Positions 39,407 to 48,199 of a stretch of 64,000 bases of DNA are shown in pieces. Each line of letters begins with the position of its first letter. Position 1 is the stretch's first letter. A program made the translations under genes and the position numbers. The stretch covers positions 62,001 to 126,000 of the forward strand of contig JAHBVC010000002.1 of NCBI GenBank assembly GCA_019637755.1. Reading direction: 5' to 3'. The notes beneath the pieces are model-generated. The model saw only the letters and a program-made list of their open reading frames with translations, had not been told where the DNA came from and searched no databases. This DNA comes from Anaerolineales bacterium. Its GTDB lineage: Bacteria > Chloroflexota > Anaerolineae > Anaerolineales > UBA11579.

Positions 39407-41740
39407 ATGGTCTCCCCACACGGTAACGAAGACGCATTTCGCCGCGCCATGAATCTGGGGCACTCTGCCGCCTGGGAAGGCCGCTGGCAGGAGGCCGTAG
39501 AGCACTACGGCCATGCCCTGCAAGAGTTCCCCGATAACCCGCCCACACTGAACAGCCTGGCCCTGGCGCATTACGAGCTGGGCAATCTGGAGCAGGCGCT
39601 GGAGTTTTACCGGCGCGCCTCGCGCCTGGCACCCGAAGACCCGTTGCCGATCGAAAAGATGGCCGAGATCTTCAAAACCACCGGGCGCAAAGACGAAGCG
39701 ATCCAATTCTCGATGCGCGCCGCCGAGCTGTATCTCAGCCTGCGCGATGCGGACAAGGCGATCAACAACTGGACGCGGGTGGTGCGCCTGGAACCTGAGA
39801 ACCTCGACGCACACAGCCGCCTGGCACTGGTGTATGAGCGCCTCGGGCGCATCCCCCAGGCGATTACCGAATACATCGCCGTGGCCGCGCTGCAACAGCA
39901 CGCCGGCGAGATCGAAGAGGCACGCGCCAGCGGCGAACATGCCCTGCGCCTGAATCCCAAGAGCAAAGAAGCCCAGCAGGCCGTGGCGATGCTGAAGGCC
40001 TACAAAACCCTGCCCAAGCCGCTGCGCATGGGCGCCGCCACCGGGCCGCTGCGCCTGCCGCCCGGCGCGGCGCGCCCCAGCAGCCTGCACCCAAGCCTGC
40101 ATGCCTTTGATGAAGGGCCTGACCCAGTGGAAGAGGCCAACCAGCACGCCCTGCAGGCTCTGGCCGCCATGCTGTTTGACCTGACCCCGGTGGAGCCGGA
40201 GAAGCGCAAGGGTGGCCTGGGTGAGCTGGCGCGCACGGTGACCGATGGCATCCTGGCGCGTGGCTTTGACGAGCGTGCCATTGCGCGCCATCTGAGCCAG
40301 GCACTCGAATTTGAAACCCGCCAGGATGACAAACACACCGCCGAACAATTGAAAGCGGCGATTGATGCCGGGCTCGATCATCCCGCGGCACACTTCAACT
40401 TGGGCACCTTGTTGGAAGCCCACGGGCGCGCCGAAAGCGCCCAACGCCACTTTCAAAAGGCGCTTGAGCACCCTGACTACGCCCTGGCCAGCCATTTACT
40501 GATCGGCGACTATTTGCGCCAGCAAGACAAGACGGAAGACGCCGTGCGCGAATACCTGCAAGCACTGGCGCTGGCCGATGCCGCCGTGGTGCCCGCCGAG
40601 CAAGCCCCGGCGCTGCGCGCCGCCTACGCCAGCCTGCTGGAGAAGAGCGCCGGCCAAGAGAACCGCCAGGCGCTCAGCCTGCTCGGCGATAACATCCGCT
40701 ATCTGCTCATGCGCCCAAATTGGCGCACTGGGGTGAACGAAGCACGCGGCCAGCTACCGGTGCGCGTAAACGCCAGCGCCCCCACCCCGGTGGCCGAGAT
40801 CCTGACCCATGCCAACAGTGCCCGCCTGGTGGATGCGCTCGGGCGCATCAACCAGATCTCGCGCCAGGGCCACTTGCGCGCCGCCATGGAAGAAGCCTAC
40901 GCCGCGCTGGAATTCTCGCCCAGCTACCTGCCGCTGCATGTACACATGGCCGAACTGCTGCTGCTCAGCGACCGCCCCCAGCAGGCCACCGAAAAGCTGG
41001 CCACGGTGGCGCGCGTCTACCGGGCGCGCGGCGACAATGAGCGTGCCACGCAAACCTACCAGCGCATCGTCGCCATTTCGCCCCTGGATGTGGATGCACG
41101 TCTGCGCTTGATCGAGCAGCTCAGCGCCAGCGACCAACTGCCGCAGGCCGCCAGCCAGAACCTGGAGCTGGCCGACGTGTACTACCGCCTGGCCCAGTTG
41201 GACAAGGCCCGCGATACCTACGAGAAGGCGCTGCGCTTGGCGCAAGGCGCCGAAGTGGACGCCGCCTGGAATGTGCAGGTATTGCACCAAATGGCCGATA
41301 TCGATCTGCAGCGGCTGGATTGGCGCAAGGCGCTGCTGGTCTACGAGCAGATCCGCAGCCTGGCACCTGATGACGAAACCGCGCGCCTCAACCTGGTGCA
41401 GCTCAACCTGCGCCTGGGGCAAGAAGGCAAGGCCAACGGAGAGTTGGAGAACTATCTCTCTTACCTCAACAGCCGCGGCCGCGACGAGGAAGCTGGCAGC
41501 TTCTTGAGCACGCTGGTAGACGAGAACCCGCGCTTCACCCTGGGCCAGCGCCGCCTGGCGGAGCACTACCAGCAGATGGGCAAGCGCGGCGATGCCATCC
41601 GTACCTGGAACAAGGTGGGCGAGCTATTGGTGGAAGCCGGTGACCGCGAAGGCGCCAAGATTGCCGTGCGCGCCATCCTGGCATTGAACCCGCCCAACCC
41701 CGAACGCTATCAGCAATTCTTGCAGCGGCTGAGCAAGTAA
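39407..41740 (+). CDS. Large TPR-repeat protein
   Basis: The 777-residue protein is a run of tetratricopeptide repeats. Clear units near the N-terminus have WEGRWQEAVEHYGHALQEFPDNPP and YELGNLEQALEFYRRASRLAPEDP, and they recur around 360-400, 500-560 and 600-720. Between about 200 and 300 lies a linker with ETRQDD and a Pro-rich stretch. There is no signal peptide or membrane segment, so it is cytoplasmic and probably a protein-interaction scaffold. It sits alone between LCP and repeats. Partners cannot be named. Confidence 0.85.
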   Translation: MVSPHGNEDAFRRAMNLGHSAAWEGRWQEAVEHYGHALQEFPDNPPTLNSLALAHYELGNLEQALEFYRRASRLAPEDPLPIEKMAEIFKTTGRKDEAIQFSMRAAELYLSLRDADKAINNWTRVVRLEPENLDAHSRLALVYERLGRIPQAITEYIAVAALQQHAGEIEEARASGEHALRLNPKSKEAQQAVAMLKAYKTLPKPLRMGAATGPLRLPPGAARPSSLHPSLHAFDEGPDPVEEANQHALQALAAMLFDLTPVEPEKRKGGLGELARTVTDGILARGFDERAIARHLSQALEFETRQDDKHTAEQLKAAIDAGLDHPAAHFNLGTLLEAHGRAESAQRHFQKALEHPDYALASHLLIGDYLRQQDKTEDAVREYLQALALADAAVVPAEQAPALRAAYASLLEKSAGQENRQALSLLGDNIRYLLMRPNWRTGVNEARGQLPVRVNASAPTPVAEILTHANSARLVDALGRINQISRQGHLRAAMEEAYAALEFSPSYLPLHVHMAELLLLSDRPQQATEKLATVARVYRARGDNERATQTYQRIVAISPLDVDARLRLIEQLSASDQLPQAASQNLELADVYYRLAQLDKARDTYEKALRLAQGAEVDAAWNVQVLHQMADIDLQRLDWRKALLVYEQIRSLAPDDETARLNLVQLNLRLGQEGKANGELENYLSYLNSRGRDEEAGSFLSTLVDENPRFTLGQRRLAEHYQQMGKRGDAIRTWNKVGELLVEAGDREGAKIAVRAILALNPPNPERYQQFLQRLSK

Positions 41741-41797
41741 CGCTGTCTCCCTACTCCCATTCACTGCAGCAACCCGCTGTGCGAGTTTTTAATTCTT

Positions 41798-41904
41798 GTC
41801 ATTCCGAGCGCAGCGAGGAATCCTTTAGGTCATTGCAAGTCTAGTGTAAGCAAGACATGGCCTAAGGATTCCTCACCACTCGCTGCGCTCGGGTTCGGAA
41901 TGAC
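41798..41904. repeat. Long hairpin of GTCATTCCGAGCGCAGCGAGGAATCC repeats
   Basis: The left arm starts GTCATTCCGAGCGCAGCGAG and the right arm is its near complement ending CGGAATGAC, with a spacer centred near 41850. Part of a second arm occurs at 41957-41992. Confidence 0.85.
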
Positions 41905-41956
41905 ACGGATGGCATTCGCAGATGTACCCTTGCTACCCGCACCATTTAGCCGCACC

Positions 41957-41992
41957 GTCATTCCGAGCGGAGCGAGGAATCCTTTAGGGCAC
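41957..41992. repeat. Single arm of the GTCATTCCGAGCGGAGCGAGGAATCC repeat
   Basis: The copy matches the left arm at 41798 over about 30 bases with one or two changes. It lies 18 nt from the stop of the HAD gene. Confidence 0.8.
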
Positions 41993-42009
41993 AGCAAATC
42001 CAGCCTGGA

Positions 42010-42687
42010 TCAGGGATTGGGCTTGATCAATACTCCAGGCAACTGCGCCACCGAGGGCAGGATCAAATCCGCCCCTGCGGCGCGCAGCTCGGCTTCCTCG
42101 CCAAAGCCAGACAGCACGCCGATCGCCTGCGCCCCCGCACGCTTGGCCGCCAAAATGTCCACCGTAGTATCGCCCACCATCACACAAGCTTCCACCGGCA
42201 CGCCGAGCTGCGCAGCAGCATGCAGCAACGGCGCAGCCTGCGGCTTGGTGCGCGGCGTACTAAGCCCGTGTACCACCACAGCAATCTGCGCATCCAGCCC
42301 GCTGGCCTGCAAAAAGGCCTGCGTGGCGGTGGCGCCGCGCACGGTGATCACTGCCAGCGGGTAACGGGCGGCCAATTGCTGCACCGCGTCAGCGATGCCG
42401 GGGATGAGCCGCGCGGCGCTCAGCCGCAGCGGGCGGCGGCGCGCCAGCGCTTCGCTCAGGCGGCCGATCGGGCCATCCAGGCCCAGCACATCCAGCAAAC
42501 CGAGCACATCGTTGCCGGGCTTCTCCAGGCGCATCACCATTGTGCGTGCGTGGCGAGCTGCACGCGGCAGCCCGAAGACCAGCCGCAGCCAGCGCGTAAA
42601 CTGAGCCACATAATGATCATCGGTATCACGCAGGGTACCGTCTACATCCAAAAAGACGGCTCTGATCGTGCGGGCATCAAAGGCCAT
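42010..42687 (-). CDS. HAD-family hydrolase (phosphoglycolate phosphatase-like)
   Basis: The 225-residue enzyme has motif I VFLDVDGTLRDTDD (near 11), motif II VITVRGAT, a Lys in RTKPQAAPLLH, and motif IV ACVMVGDTTVDILAAKRAGAQAIGV. It has the helical cap between motifs I and II. It would dephosphorylate a small phosphate ester. It is bounded by a repeat on one side and by the divergent DUF3054 gene on the other. Confidence 0.85.
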   Translation of the reverse strand: MAFDARTIRAVFLDVDGTLRDTDDHYVAQFTRWLRLVFGLPRAARHARTMVMRLEKPGNDVLGLLDVLGLDGPIGRLSEALARRRPLRLSAARLIPGIADAVQQLAARYPLAVITVRGATATQAFLQASGLDAQIAVVVHGLSTPRTKPQAAPLLHAAAQLGVPVEACVMVGDTTVDILAAKRAGAQAIGVLSGFGEEAELRAAGADLILPSVAQLPGVLIKPNP

Positions 42688-42718
42688 GCTGCGCCGCCAT
42701 CCTCACGGCAATTCAGAT

Positions 42719-42724
42719 TAAACT
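42719..42724 (+). promoter_or_regulatory. Possible -10 box of the DUF3054-sigma operon
   Basis: TAAACT lies 6 nt before the ATG at 42731, another case where no ribosome binding site fits between. Confidence 0.35.
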
Positions 42725-42730
42725 AGGGCT

Positions 42731-43093
42731 ATGAAAGCAAACCACATTCTACTGCTTGGTGATCTTGTGCTGATCACATTGTTCATGCTGGTGGGGTTGC
42801 AGTTCCACTCCAGCGGCGCCGAACGTTTGCTGCCCAATTTGGTGCCCTTTGCCGCCGCCTGGTGGCTGGCCGGCCACCTGACGGATCAATGGCAAGTGCC
42901 CAGTTGGCGCACGCTATGGAAGCTGCTGCCGGCGATGGTGCTGGCCGCGCCGCTGGGAGCGGTGCTGCGCGCCGCCTGGCTGGGCGGTGTGGCGCTGCCG
43001 CTGTTCACCGCCATCACAGCCGCCGGCTTGGCGGCTGTGTTGCTGGTGTGGCGCGCCATCTATCTGTGGCTGTTTGCCAAAAGGAAGCCTTGA
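42731..43093 (+). CDS. DUF3054-family membrane protein
   Basis: The 120-residue protein has four hydrophobic segments and the family pattern GDLVLITLFMLVGLQFHS near the N-terminus and NLVPFAAAWWLAGHL near residue 37. Function is unknown. Its stop (TGA at 43091-43093) overlaps the TTG start of the sigma-factor gene, so the two are coupled. Confidence 0.85.
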   Translation: MKANHILLLGDLVLITLFMLVGLQFHSSGAERLLPNLVPFAAAWWLAGHLTDQWQVPSWRTLWKLLPAMVLAAPLGAVLRAAWLGGVALPLFTAITAAGLAAVLLVWRAIYLWLFAKRKP

Positions 43094-43713
43094 GCGAAAC
43101 CGCGCTGAACGAAGCTCAACTGGTGCAGGTGGCCCAAACGGGCGATCTGGACGCGTTCAATCATCTGGTGCTCAACCACCAGGCGCTGGCCTTCAATGTG
43201 GCTTATCGCCTACTGGGCGATGATGCCCTGGCCCAGGACGCCACGCAGGATGCGATGCTGGCCGCCTACCGCAACCTGCGCAGCTTCAAAGGCGGCTCGT
43301 TCAAGGCCTGGCTGCTGCGCATCGTCACCAACGCCTGCTACGACGAGCTGCGCCGTCAAAAGCGCCGCCCGCAAACGCCGCTGGAGCCGCAAGCCCCGGA
43401 CGGCGAAGAGTTGCCCGAGCCGGCCTGGCTGGCCGATCCGGGCGAAAGCCCAGAGGAACTGGCCGAGCGCGTTGAGCTCAACCAGGCGATCCAGCGCTGC
43501 CTCAATCAACTCGAAGAGGAGTTTCGCACCGCGGTGGTGCTGATCGATGTGCAGGGCCTGGAGTACAGCGAAGTCGCCACGATCCTCAAGCGCCCGCTCG
43601 GCACGGTGAAGAGCCGCCTGGCGCGCGCCCGCAGCCGCATGCAGGAATGTCTGCGCGGTTTTGCGGAACTCTTGCCCGACCGATTTCGTCTTAACCGCGA
43701 AGGCACGCAATGA
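43090..43713 (+). CDS. ECF-type RNA polymerase sigma factor
   Basis: The 207-residue protein has region 2 (FNHLVLNHQALAFNVAYRLLGDDALAQDATQDAMLAAYRNLRSFKGGSFKAWLLRIVTNACYDELRR split over residues 20-95) and region 4 (LNQLEEEFRTAVVLIDVQGLEYSEVATILKRPLGTVKSRLARARSRMQECL over 135-190). The start is TTG at 43090 with AAGGAAG upstream, overlapping the DUF3054 stop. Its stop overlaps the anti-sigma gene (ATGA), the usual layout for a sigma/anti-sigma pair. Confidence 0.93.
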   Translation: MSETALNEAQLVQVAQTGDLDAFNHLVLNHQALAFNVAYRLLGDDALAQDATQDAMLAAYRNLRSFKGGSFKAWLLRIVTNACYDELRRQKRRPQTPLEPQAPDGEELPEPAWLADPGESPEELAERVELNQAIQRCLNQLEEEFRTAVVLIDVQGLEYSEVATILKRPLGTVKSRLARARSRMQECLRGFAELLPDRFRLNREGTQ

Positions 43714-44339
43714 CCGCACCCCTTTCGCCCCACGAACTCGAGTTGCTCTCAGCGCACCTGGACGGCCAACTCAGCCCGCCTGAGCGCGAGGCCCTCTTGG
43801 CGCGCCTGGAGAACGAGCCCGCGCTCACCGCGGCCTTCAAAGACTTACAGCGCCTGCGCAGTGTGCTGCGCCGCGCCCCGCAGCGCAGGCTGCCGCGCCA
43901 ATTCATGCTCAGCCCGGCGCAGGCCGGGGCCGCCGCGGCACGCCGTGGCTGGTCAGGCTTCAACTTCGCCAGTGCGCTGGCCGCGCTGGCCTTGCTGTTC
44001 GTGCTGGCCACCGATTTTTCGCTCAACGGCCTGCCCAGCGCACCGGCGGCTGAGCCGGTGCTGATGATGGCCGAGGCGCCCGCCGCCGATTCCGCTGCCG
44101 GCGGCCTGGTGACTGGCAATGCCATCGCCGAAAGCCAGGTGGCCGAAGAGGCGCAGGCCCGCAGCCTGGAAGCGACGGCAGACGAAATGTTCTCCACAGA
44201 AGAAGCGCCGAGCTTGAAAACGGCGCCCGCGCCGACGCTCACCGGCTGGGTGGCGGCGCACGCCAGTGACCTGGAAGCCCTGCTGGCTTCGTTGGCGGTG
44301 ATCGCCGGCTTGCTGGCCTGGCACCAGCGCCGCAGATAA
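43710..44339 (+). CDS. Membrane-bound anti-sigma factor
   Basis: The 209-residue protein has a helical N-domain (HELELLSAHLDGQLSPPEREALLARLENEPALTAAFKDLQRLRSVL over residues 8-53) like the sigma-binding part of RsgI/RseA-type anti-sigmas. It then has one membrane segment (FASALAALALLFVLAT) near residue 90, an acidic/Ala-rich outer region, and a second hydrophobic segment at the end (LEALLASLAVIAGLLAW). No HxxxCxxC zinc motif is present. It probably holds the upstream sigma factor at the membrane. Confidence 0.8.
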   Translation: MTAPLSPHELELLSAHLDGQLSPPEREALLARLENEPALTAAFKDLQRLRSVLRRAPQRRLPRQFMLSPAQAGAAAARRGWSGFNFASALAALALLFVLATDFSLNGLPSAPAAEPVLMMAEAPAADSAAGGLVTGNAIAESQVAEEAQARSLEATADEMFSTEEAPSLKTAPAPTLTGWVAAHASDLEALLASLAVIAGLLAWHQRRR

Positions 44340-44345
44340 AAACAA

Positions 44346-44375
44346 AAAAGCGGACCAATGGCCCGCTTTTATTTT
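44346..44375 (+). terminator. Intrinsic terminator of the sigma/anti-sigma operon
   Basis: AAAAGCGG and CCGCTTTT pair, with two more GC pairs beyond a mismatch, followed by ATTTTG. Confidence 0.8.
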
Positions 44376-44388
44376 GCGCCAGCGGCCG

Positions 44389-44431
44389 ACTTAAAAACAC
44401 AAGGCGATATGATCGCCTTGTGTTTTTAAGT
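44389..44431. repeat. Perfect 20-bp hairpin just before recD2
   Basis: ACTTAAAAACACAAGGCGAT, loop ATG and its exact complement. It ends 7 nt before the recD2 ATG. It can act as a second terminator for the preceding operon or as a structure in the recD2 leader. Confidence 0.9.
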
Positions 44432-44438
44432 AATAATC

Positions 44439-46631
44439 ATGCGCATGCCCGATGCGCTCAGCGGCTCTGTGGAGTACGTCACCTATTACAACGCCGAGAA
44501 CGGCTACAGTGTCTTGCGCCTGCGGCCGGATGAAAGCGCCTACAGCCAGGATGCCGACGGCACCGTTACGGTGACCGGCAACCTGCCGGAATTTGCCGTG
44601 GGCGAGCATCTTGAGATGCAAGGCGAGTGGGTCAAGCACCCGCGTCACGGCTTGCAGTTCCAAGTGCAGACGCTGCAGCAAACCCTGCCCACCAGCGTCG
44701 AAGGCATCCGCCGTTATCTAAGCTCCGGCCTGCTCAAAGGCGTTGGCCCCACCCTCGCTGGGCGCATTGTGGATCATTTCGGCGCGCAGACGATCGAGAT
44801 CATCGACAAGCAGCCCGAGCGCCTGCGCGAGGTTGCTGACATCGGGCCTAAACGCCATAAGCAGATCCTCAACGCCTGGGAGGAGCAGCGCCAGGTGCGC
44901 GAGGTGATGCTGTTTCTAAGCAGTCACGGCATCAGCACCCATTTGGCCACCAAGATCTTCAAAGAATATGGCAACCGCGCCATGCAGGTAGTGCAGAACG
45001 ATCCCTACCGCTTGGCGCGTGATCTGCAAGGCGTGGGCTTCCTGACCGCTGACAAGATCGCCAAATCTTTTGGCCTGCCGGCCGAGCACCCCGCCCGCCT
45101 GGAAGCGGGCCTGTTGTATACGCTGGCGCAGTTCAGCGCCGATGGGCATGTCTATGTGCCGCGCCCGCAATTGCAGGCGCGCGCCGCCGAGTTGCTCGGC
45201 AGCTCCGTGGCGCCCCTGCAGGCGGCGCTGGAGCGCCTGGCGGTGCGCGGCGACGTGGTCATCGAGGCCGAGGCGGTGTACCCCAAAGATCTGCACGCCG
45301 CCGAAGTGGGCCTGGCCGAGCGCCTGCTGGCGCTGGCCACCGCCGAGCACAGTGCCACCGCCGATCTGCCGCTGCTGCGTGACCCGGCGGCCCTCAGTGA
45401 CCTGACCCAGGTGGATGCCCAGCAGCGCCAGGCGGTGCTCACCGCCCTGCGCAGCCCGGTGAGCATTCTCACCGGCGGCCCGGGCACCGGCAAAACCACT
45501 ACGATGAAAGCACTGATCGGCCTGCTCCAGCTTTCCGGTAAGCGCTTTGCGCTGGCGGCCCCCACCGGGCGCGCCGCCAAGCGCCTGGCGCAAACCAGCA
45601 ACCAGCCCGCCAGCACCATCCACCGCCTGATCGGCTACACCCCCGGCGAAGGCCCGCGCTACAACGAAGACGAGCCACTGGCGGTGGATCTGGTGGTGAT
45701 CGATGAGGCTTCGATGCTGGATGTACAGCTTACGCATACCCTGCTCAAAGCCTTGCAGCCCGGCACGCATTTGCTGCTGGTGGGCGATGTGGATCAGTTG
45801 CCCTCGGTGGGCGCCGGCGATGTACTGCGCGACTTGATCGCCAGCCAGCGCTTTCCGGTCACGCGCTTGGAACAGATCTACCGCCAGGGCGCCGGCTCCG
45901 ACATTGTGGCCAATGCGCACGCCATGAACCAGGGCGCTATGCCACAGACCAGCAAAGATGCCGCCGGCGATTTTTTCCTGGATGCTACCGAGAGCGCCGA
46001 GGAGGCCAGTGCCAAGATCGTGGCGTTGGTGACCCAGCGCATCCCGGCGCGCTTCGGGCTGGACCCGTTGCAGGATATCCAGGTGCTCTCGCCGATGTAT
46101 CGCGGCGCGGCGGGCGTGGCGGCGCTCAATGCGGCGCTGCAAGCCGCGCTGAACCCGCCCAGCGCGCTGAAAGCAGAGCGCCGGATGCACGGCCAGTTGC
46201 TGCGCGTAGGCGACCGTCTGATGCAAGTTCGCAACAATTACGACAAGACCGTCTTCAACGGCGATATTGGCCGCCTGGTGGAAATTGCCAACGAAGCGCA
46301 AACGTTGACGGTGGATTTTGAAGGCCGCCGGGTGAGCTACGACTGGAGCGAGGCCGACGAGCTGACCCTGGCCTACGCCATCACCGTGCACAAGGCACAA
46401 GGCTCCGAGTTTCGCTGCGTGGTGATGCCGGTGCTCAGCCAGCACTACATCATGCTGCAGCGCAACCTGCTATACACCGGCGTCACGCGGGCCCAAACCC
46501 TGTGCGTACTGGTGGGCAGCCGCCGGGCGATCGGCATCGCGGTCAGCAACAACAAAGTTGCGCAACGCTGGAGTGGCCTGGTGGCGCGCCTGCAGCCCAG
46601 CGCTGCCCAGACTGCTACAATCCCCGCATGA
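44439..46631 (+). CDS. recD2: RecD2-type 5'-3' DNA helicase
   Basis: The 730-residue protein has an OB-like N-domain with YNAENGYSVLRL. Helix-hairpin-helix repeats follow (SSGLLKGVGPTLAGRIVDHFG, VADIGPKRHKQILNAW), then two RecA-like domains. These have ILTGGPGTGKTTTMKALIGLL (Walker A, about 345), APTGRAAKRLAQ, VVIDEASMLD (Walker B), LLVGDVDQLPSVGAGDVL, LEQIYRQ and the C-terminal TVHKAQGSEF and LLYTGVTRA. It unwinds DNA without RecBC. The next gene overlaps its stop. Confidence 0.94.
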   Translation: MRMPDALSGSVEYVTYYNAENGYSVLRLRPDESAYSQDADGTVTVTGNLPEFAVGEHLEMQGEWVKHPRHGLQFQVQTLQQTLPTSVEGIRRYLSSGLLKGVGPTLAGRIVDHFGAQTIEIIDKQPERLREVADIGPKRHKQILNAWEEQRQVREVMLFLSSHGISTHLATKIFKEYGNRAMQVVQNDPYRLARDLQGVGFLTADKIAKSFGLPAEHPARLEAGLLYTLAQFSADGHVYVPRPQLQARAAELLGSSVAPLQAALERLAVRGDVVIEAEAVYPKDLHAAEVGLAERLLALATAEHSATADLPLLRDPAALSDLTQVDAQQRQAVLTALRSPVSILTGGPGTGKTTTMKALIGLLQLSGKRFALAAPTGRAAKRLAQTSNQPASTIHRLIGYTPGEGPRYNEDEPLAVDLVVIDEASMLDVQLTHTLLKALQPGTHLLLVGDVDQLPSVGAGDVLRDLIASQRFPVTRLEQIYRQGAGSDIVANAHAMNQGAMPQTSKDAAGDFFLDATESAEEASAKIVALVTQRIPARFGLDPLQDIQVLSPMYRGAAGVAALNAALQAALNPPSALKAERRMHGQLLRVGDRLMQVRNNYDKTVFNGDIGRLVEIANEAQTLTVDFEGRRVSYDWSEADELTLAYAITVHKAQGSEFRCVVMPVLSQHYIMLQRNLLYTGVTRAQTLCVLVGSRRAIGIAVSNNKVAQRWSGLVARLQPSAAQTATIPA

Positions 46632-48184
46632 GCTCACGCCGCTACTATTTTTGCCTGGCCCTCCTGGCGCTGCTGGGCAGCCTGGCGGTATTCGCCGCTA
46701 CGCTCCCCTGGGGGCCGGGCCTCTCCACGGATGGGGCACGCTACCTCTCCACCGCGGAGAATTTGGCCGCCGGCCGCGGCCTGGTGGATTACCTCGGTGA
46801 GCCGCTGGTGCATTGGCCGCCGCTGTACCCGGCGCTGCTGTCCGGGCTGCATTGGCTCAGCGGCTGGGATGTGCTCAAGCTAGCGCAGATCCTGAATAGT
46901 CTTGCCTTCGGTGGAGTGATCCTGCTGAGCGGAGTGTTCCTGTGGCGCGCTTTGCTCGGCCAGCCGGTGTTCGCCTTATGGGCCAGCGCGGTGGTGGCCA
47001 CGGCACTACCGCTGCTGGAAGTTTCGGCCAACGTGGCCTCTGACCCGCTGTTCATGCTGTGCGTACTACTGTGGCTGCTGGTCGCCCAGCAGTATGCCGC
47101 CGGCCGCGCCACGCGCCATTTCTGGCAGATGGCGGCGCTGGCCGCGGCGGCCTGCTTCCTGCGCTATGCCGGGGCGGCCCTGGTAATGAGCGGTGCGCTG
47201 GTGGTGCTGCTGGCCTGGCGGCCGCAGTGGCGCGGCGCACTACGCTGGGCCACTGCCTACGGGCTGGCCAGTGGCCTGCCTATCGGATTGTGGGCAATTT
47301 TGCACAACTACCGTCTAAGCGGCTTGCTACTCGGCAGCCACCAGCCCGCCTACCCGCCTGGCTTGCTGCTCGCCTTCATCGAAAAAGTGGTTAGCTGGTT
47401 CGTGCCACAGCGCATCCTGCTCAGCGTGCCGCCCTTGGCGCTATTTGGCGTGCTGCTGGCGCTGCTGGCCTGGCGTAGCACACGGGCGCGCTGGGCAGCC
47501 TTCGGCCGGCGCCTGCTGGCGGCGCCGCTGCTGCCCGCGGCGGCCTTCACGCTGGTGTATGGCGGCATGCTGGTGTTCACCATCAGCTATGCCGAGCACC
47601 GCGTGCCTGGCAGCCAGCGCCTGCATGCGCTGCTGCTGCCTTGCCTGCTGGTGCTGGCCGCGGCCGCCTGGCAGGCGTTTGCGCCGCGCCTACAAGCCCC
47701 CTGGCGCCACGTGGCGCTGGCGGGGCTGGCGGTGTGGCTGCTCTTGCCGCTGTATCGCAGTGTGGAGTATGTGCAGCGCTCCCAGCAAGAAGGCGATGTG
47801 AGCTACTACAACCTGTACAACACGCGCAGCCTGCGCCAGTCTGAGCTGGCCACCTACCTGCAGGGCCTGGCCCTTACACCCGAAGATAAGGTGTATAGCA
47901 ATAATGAGGCCGCCGCCTGGTTCTTGCTGCGCCGGCCAATCTATCGCCTGCCGCGCTACGACGGCGAGACGCAGGCCAGCCTGGCAGCAGCCCTGGCGGA
48001 GTTCAAGAGCTGGCCAGCCGCGCAAGACCAGGCCTACCTGATCTGGTTTGGTGCGGCGCTCGACTATAAGCGCGAGGTGCCCACCCCGGAGCAGCTTCAG
48101 ACGCTAGTGCCTGAAAGCACCTTGCGCCTGCTGAGCAGCTTCCGCAGTGGGTCTGGGGATGTGTATATTCTCGATGGGGAGTGA
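46628..48184 (+). CDS. Polytopic glycosyltransferase (PMT/ArnT-like)
   Basis: The 518-residue protein has about ten or more hydrophobic helices. After the first it shows GLSTDGARYLSTAENLAAGRGLVDYLGEPLVHWPPLYPALL, the acidic outer-loop pattern of GT-C enzymes with the Asp-Gly-Tyr-like site DGARYL. It would move sugars from polyprenyl phosphate to lipids, proteins or polymers outside the membrane. It overlaps recD2 (ATGA at 46628-46631), though the two functions are unrelated. Confidence 0.75.
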   Translation: MSSRRYYFCLALLALLGSLAVFAATLPWGPGLSTDGARYLSTAENLAAGRGLVDYLGEPLVHWPPLYPALLSGLHWLSGWDVLKLAQILNSLAFGGVILLSGVFLWRALLGQPVFALWASAVVATALPLLEVSANVASDPLFMLCVLLWLLVAQQYAAGRATRHFWQMAALAAAACFLRYAGAALVMSGALVVLLAWRPQWRGALRWATAYGLASGLPIGLWAILHNYRLSGLLLGSHQPAYPPGLLLAFIEKVVSWFVPQRILLSVPPLALFGVLLALLAWRSTRARWAAFGRRLLAAPLLPAAAFTLVYGGMLVFTISYAEHRVPGSQRLHALLLPCLLVLAAAAWQAFAPRLQAPWRHVALAGLAVWLLLPLYRSVEYVQRSQQEGDVSYYNLYNTRSLRQSELATYLQGLALTPEDKVYSNNEAAAWFLLRRPIYRLPRYDGETQASLAAALAEFKSWPAAQDQAYLIWFGAALDYKREVPTPEQLQTLVPESTLRLLSSFRSGSGDVYILDGE

Positions 48185-48199
48185 GTGCCGCGCCGGCGC

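Noticed and set aside
41798-41904. Terminator of the TPR gene
   Set aside because: The hairpin is far longer than a terminator, has no U-tract and has a second partial copy nearby, so it is treated as a repeat.
44916-46445. 509-codon leftward ORF across recD2
   Set aside because: Antisense shadow; the helicase motifs are on the other strand.
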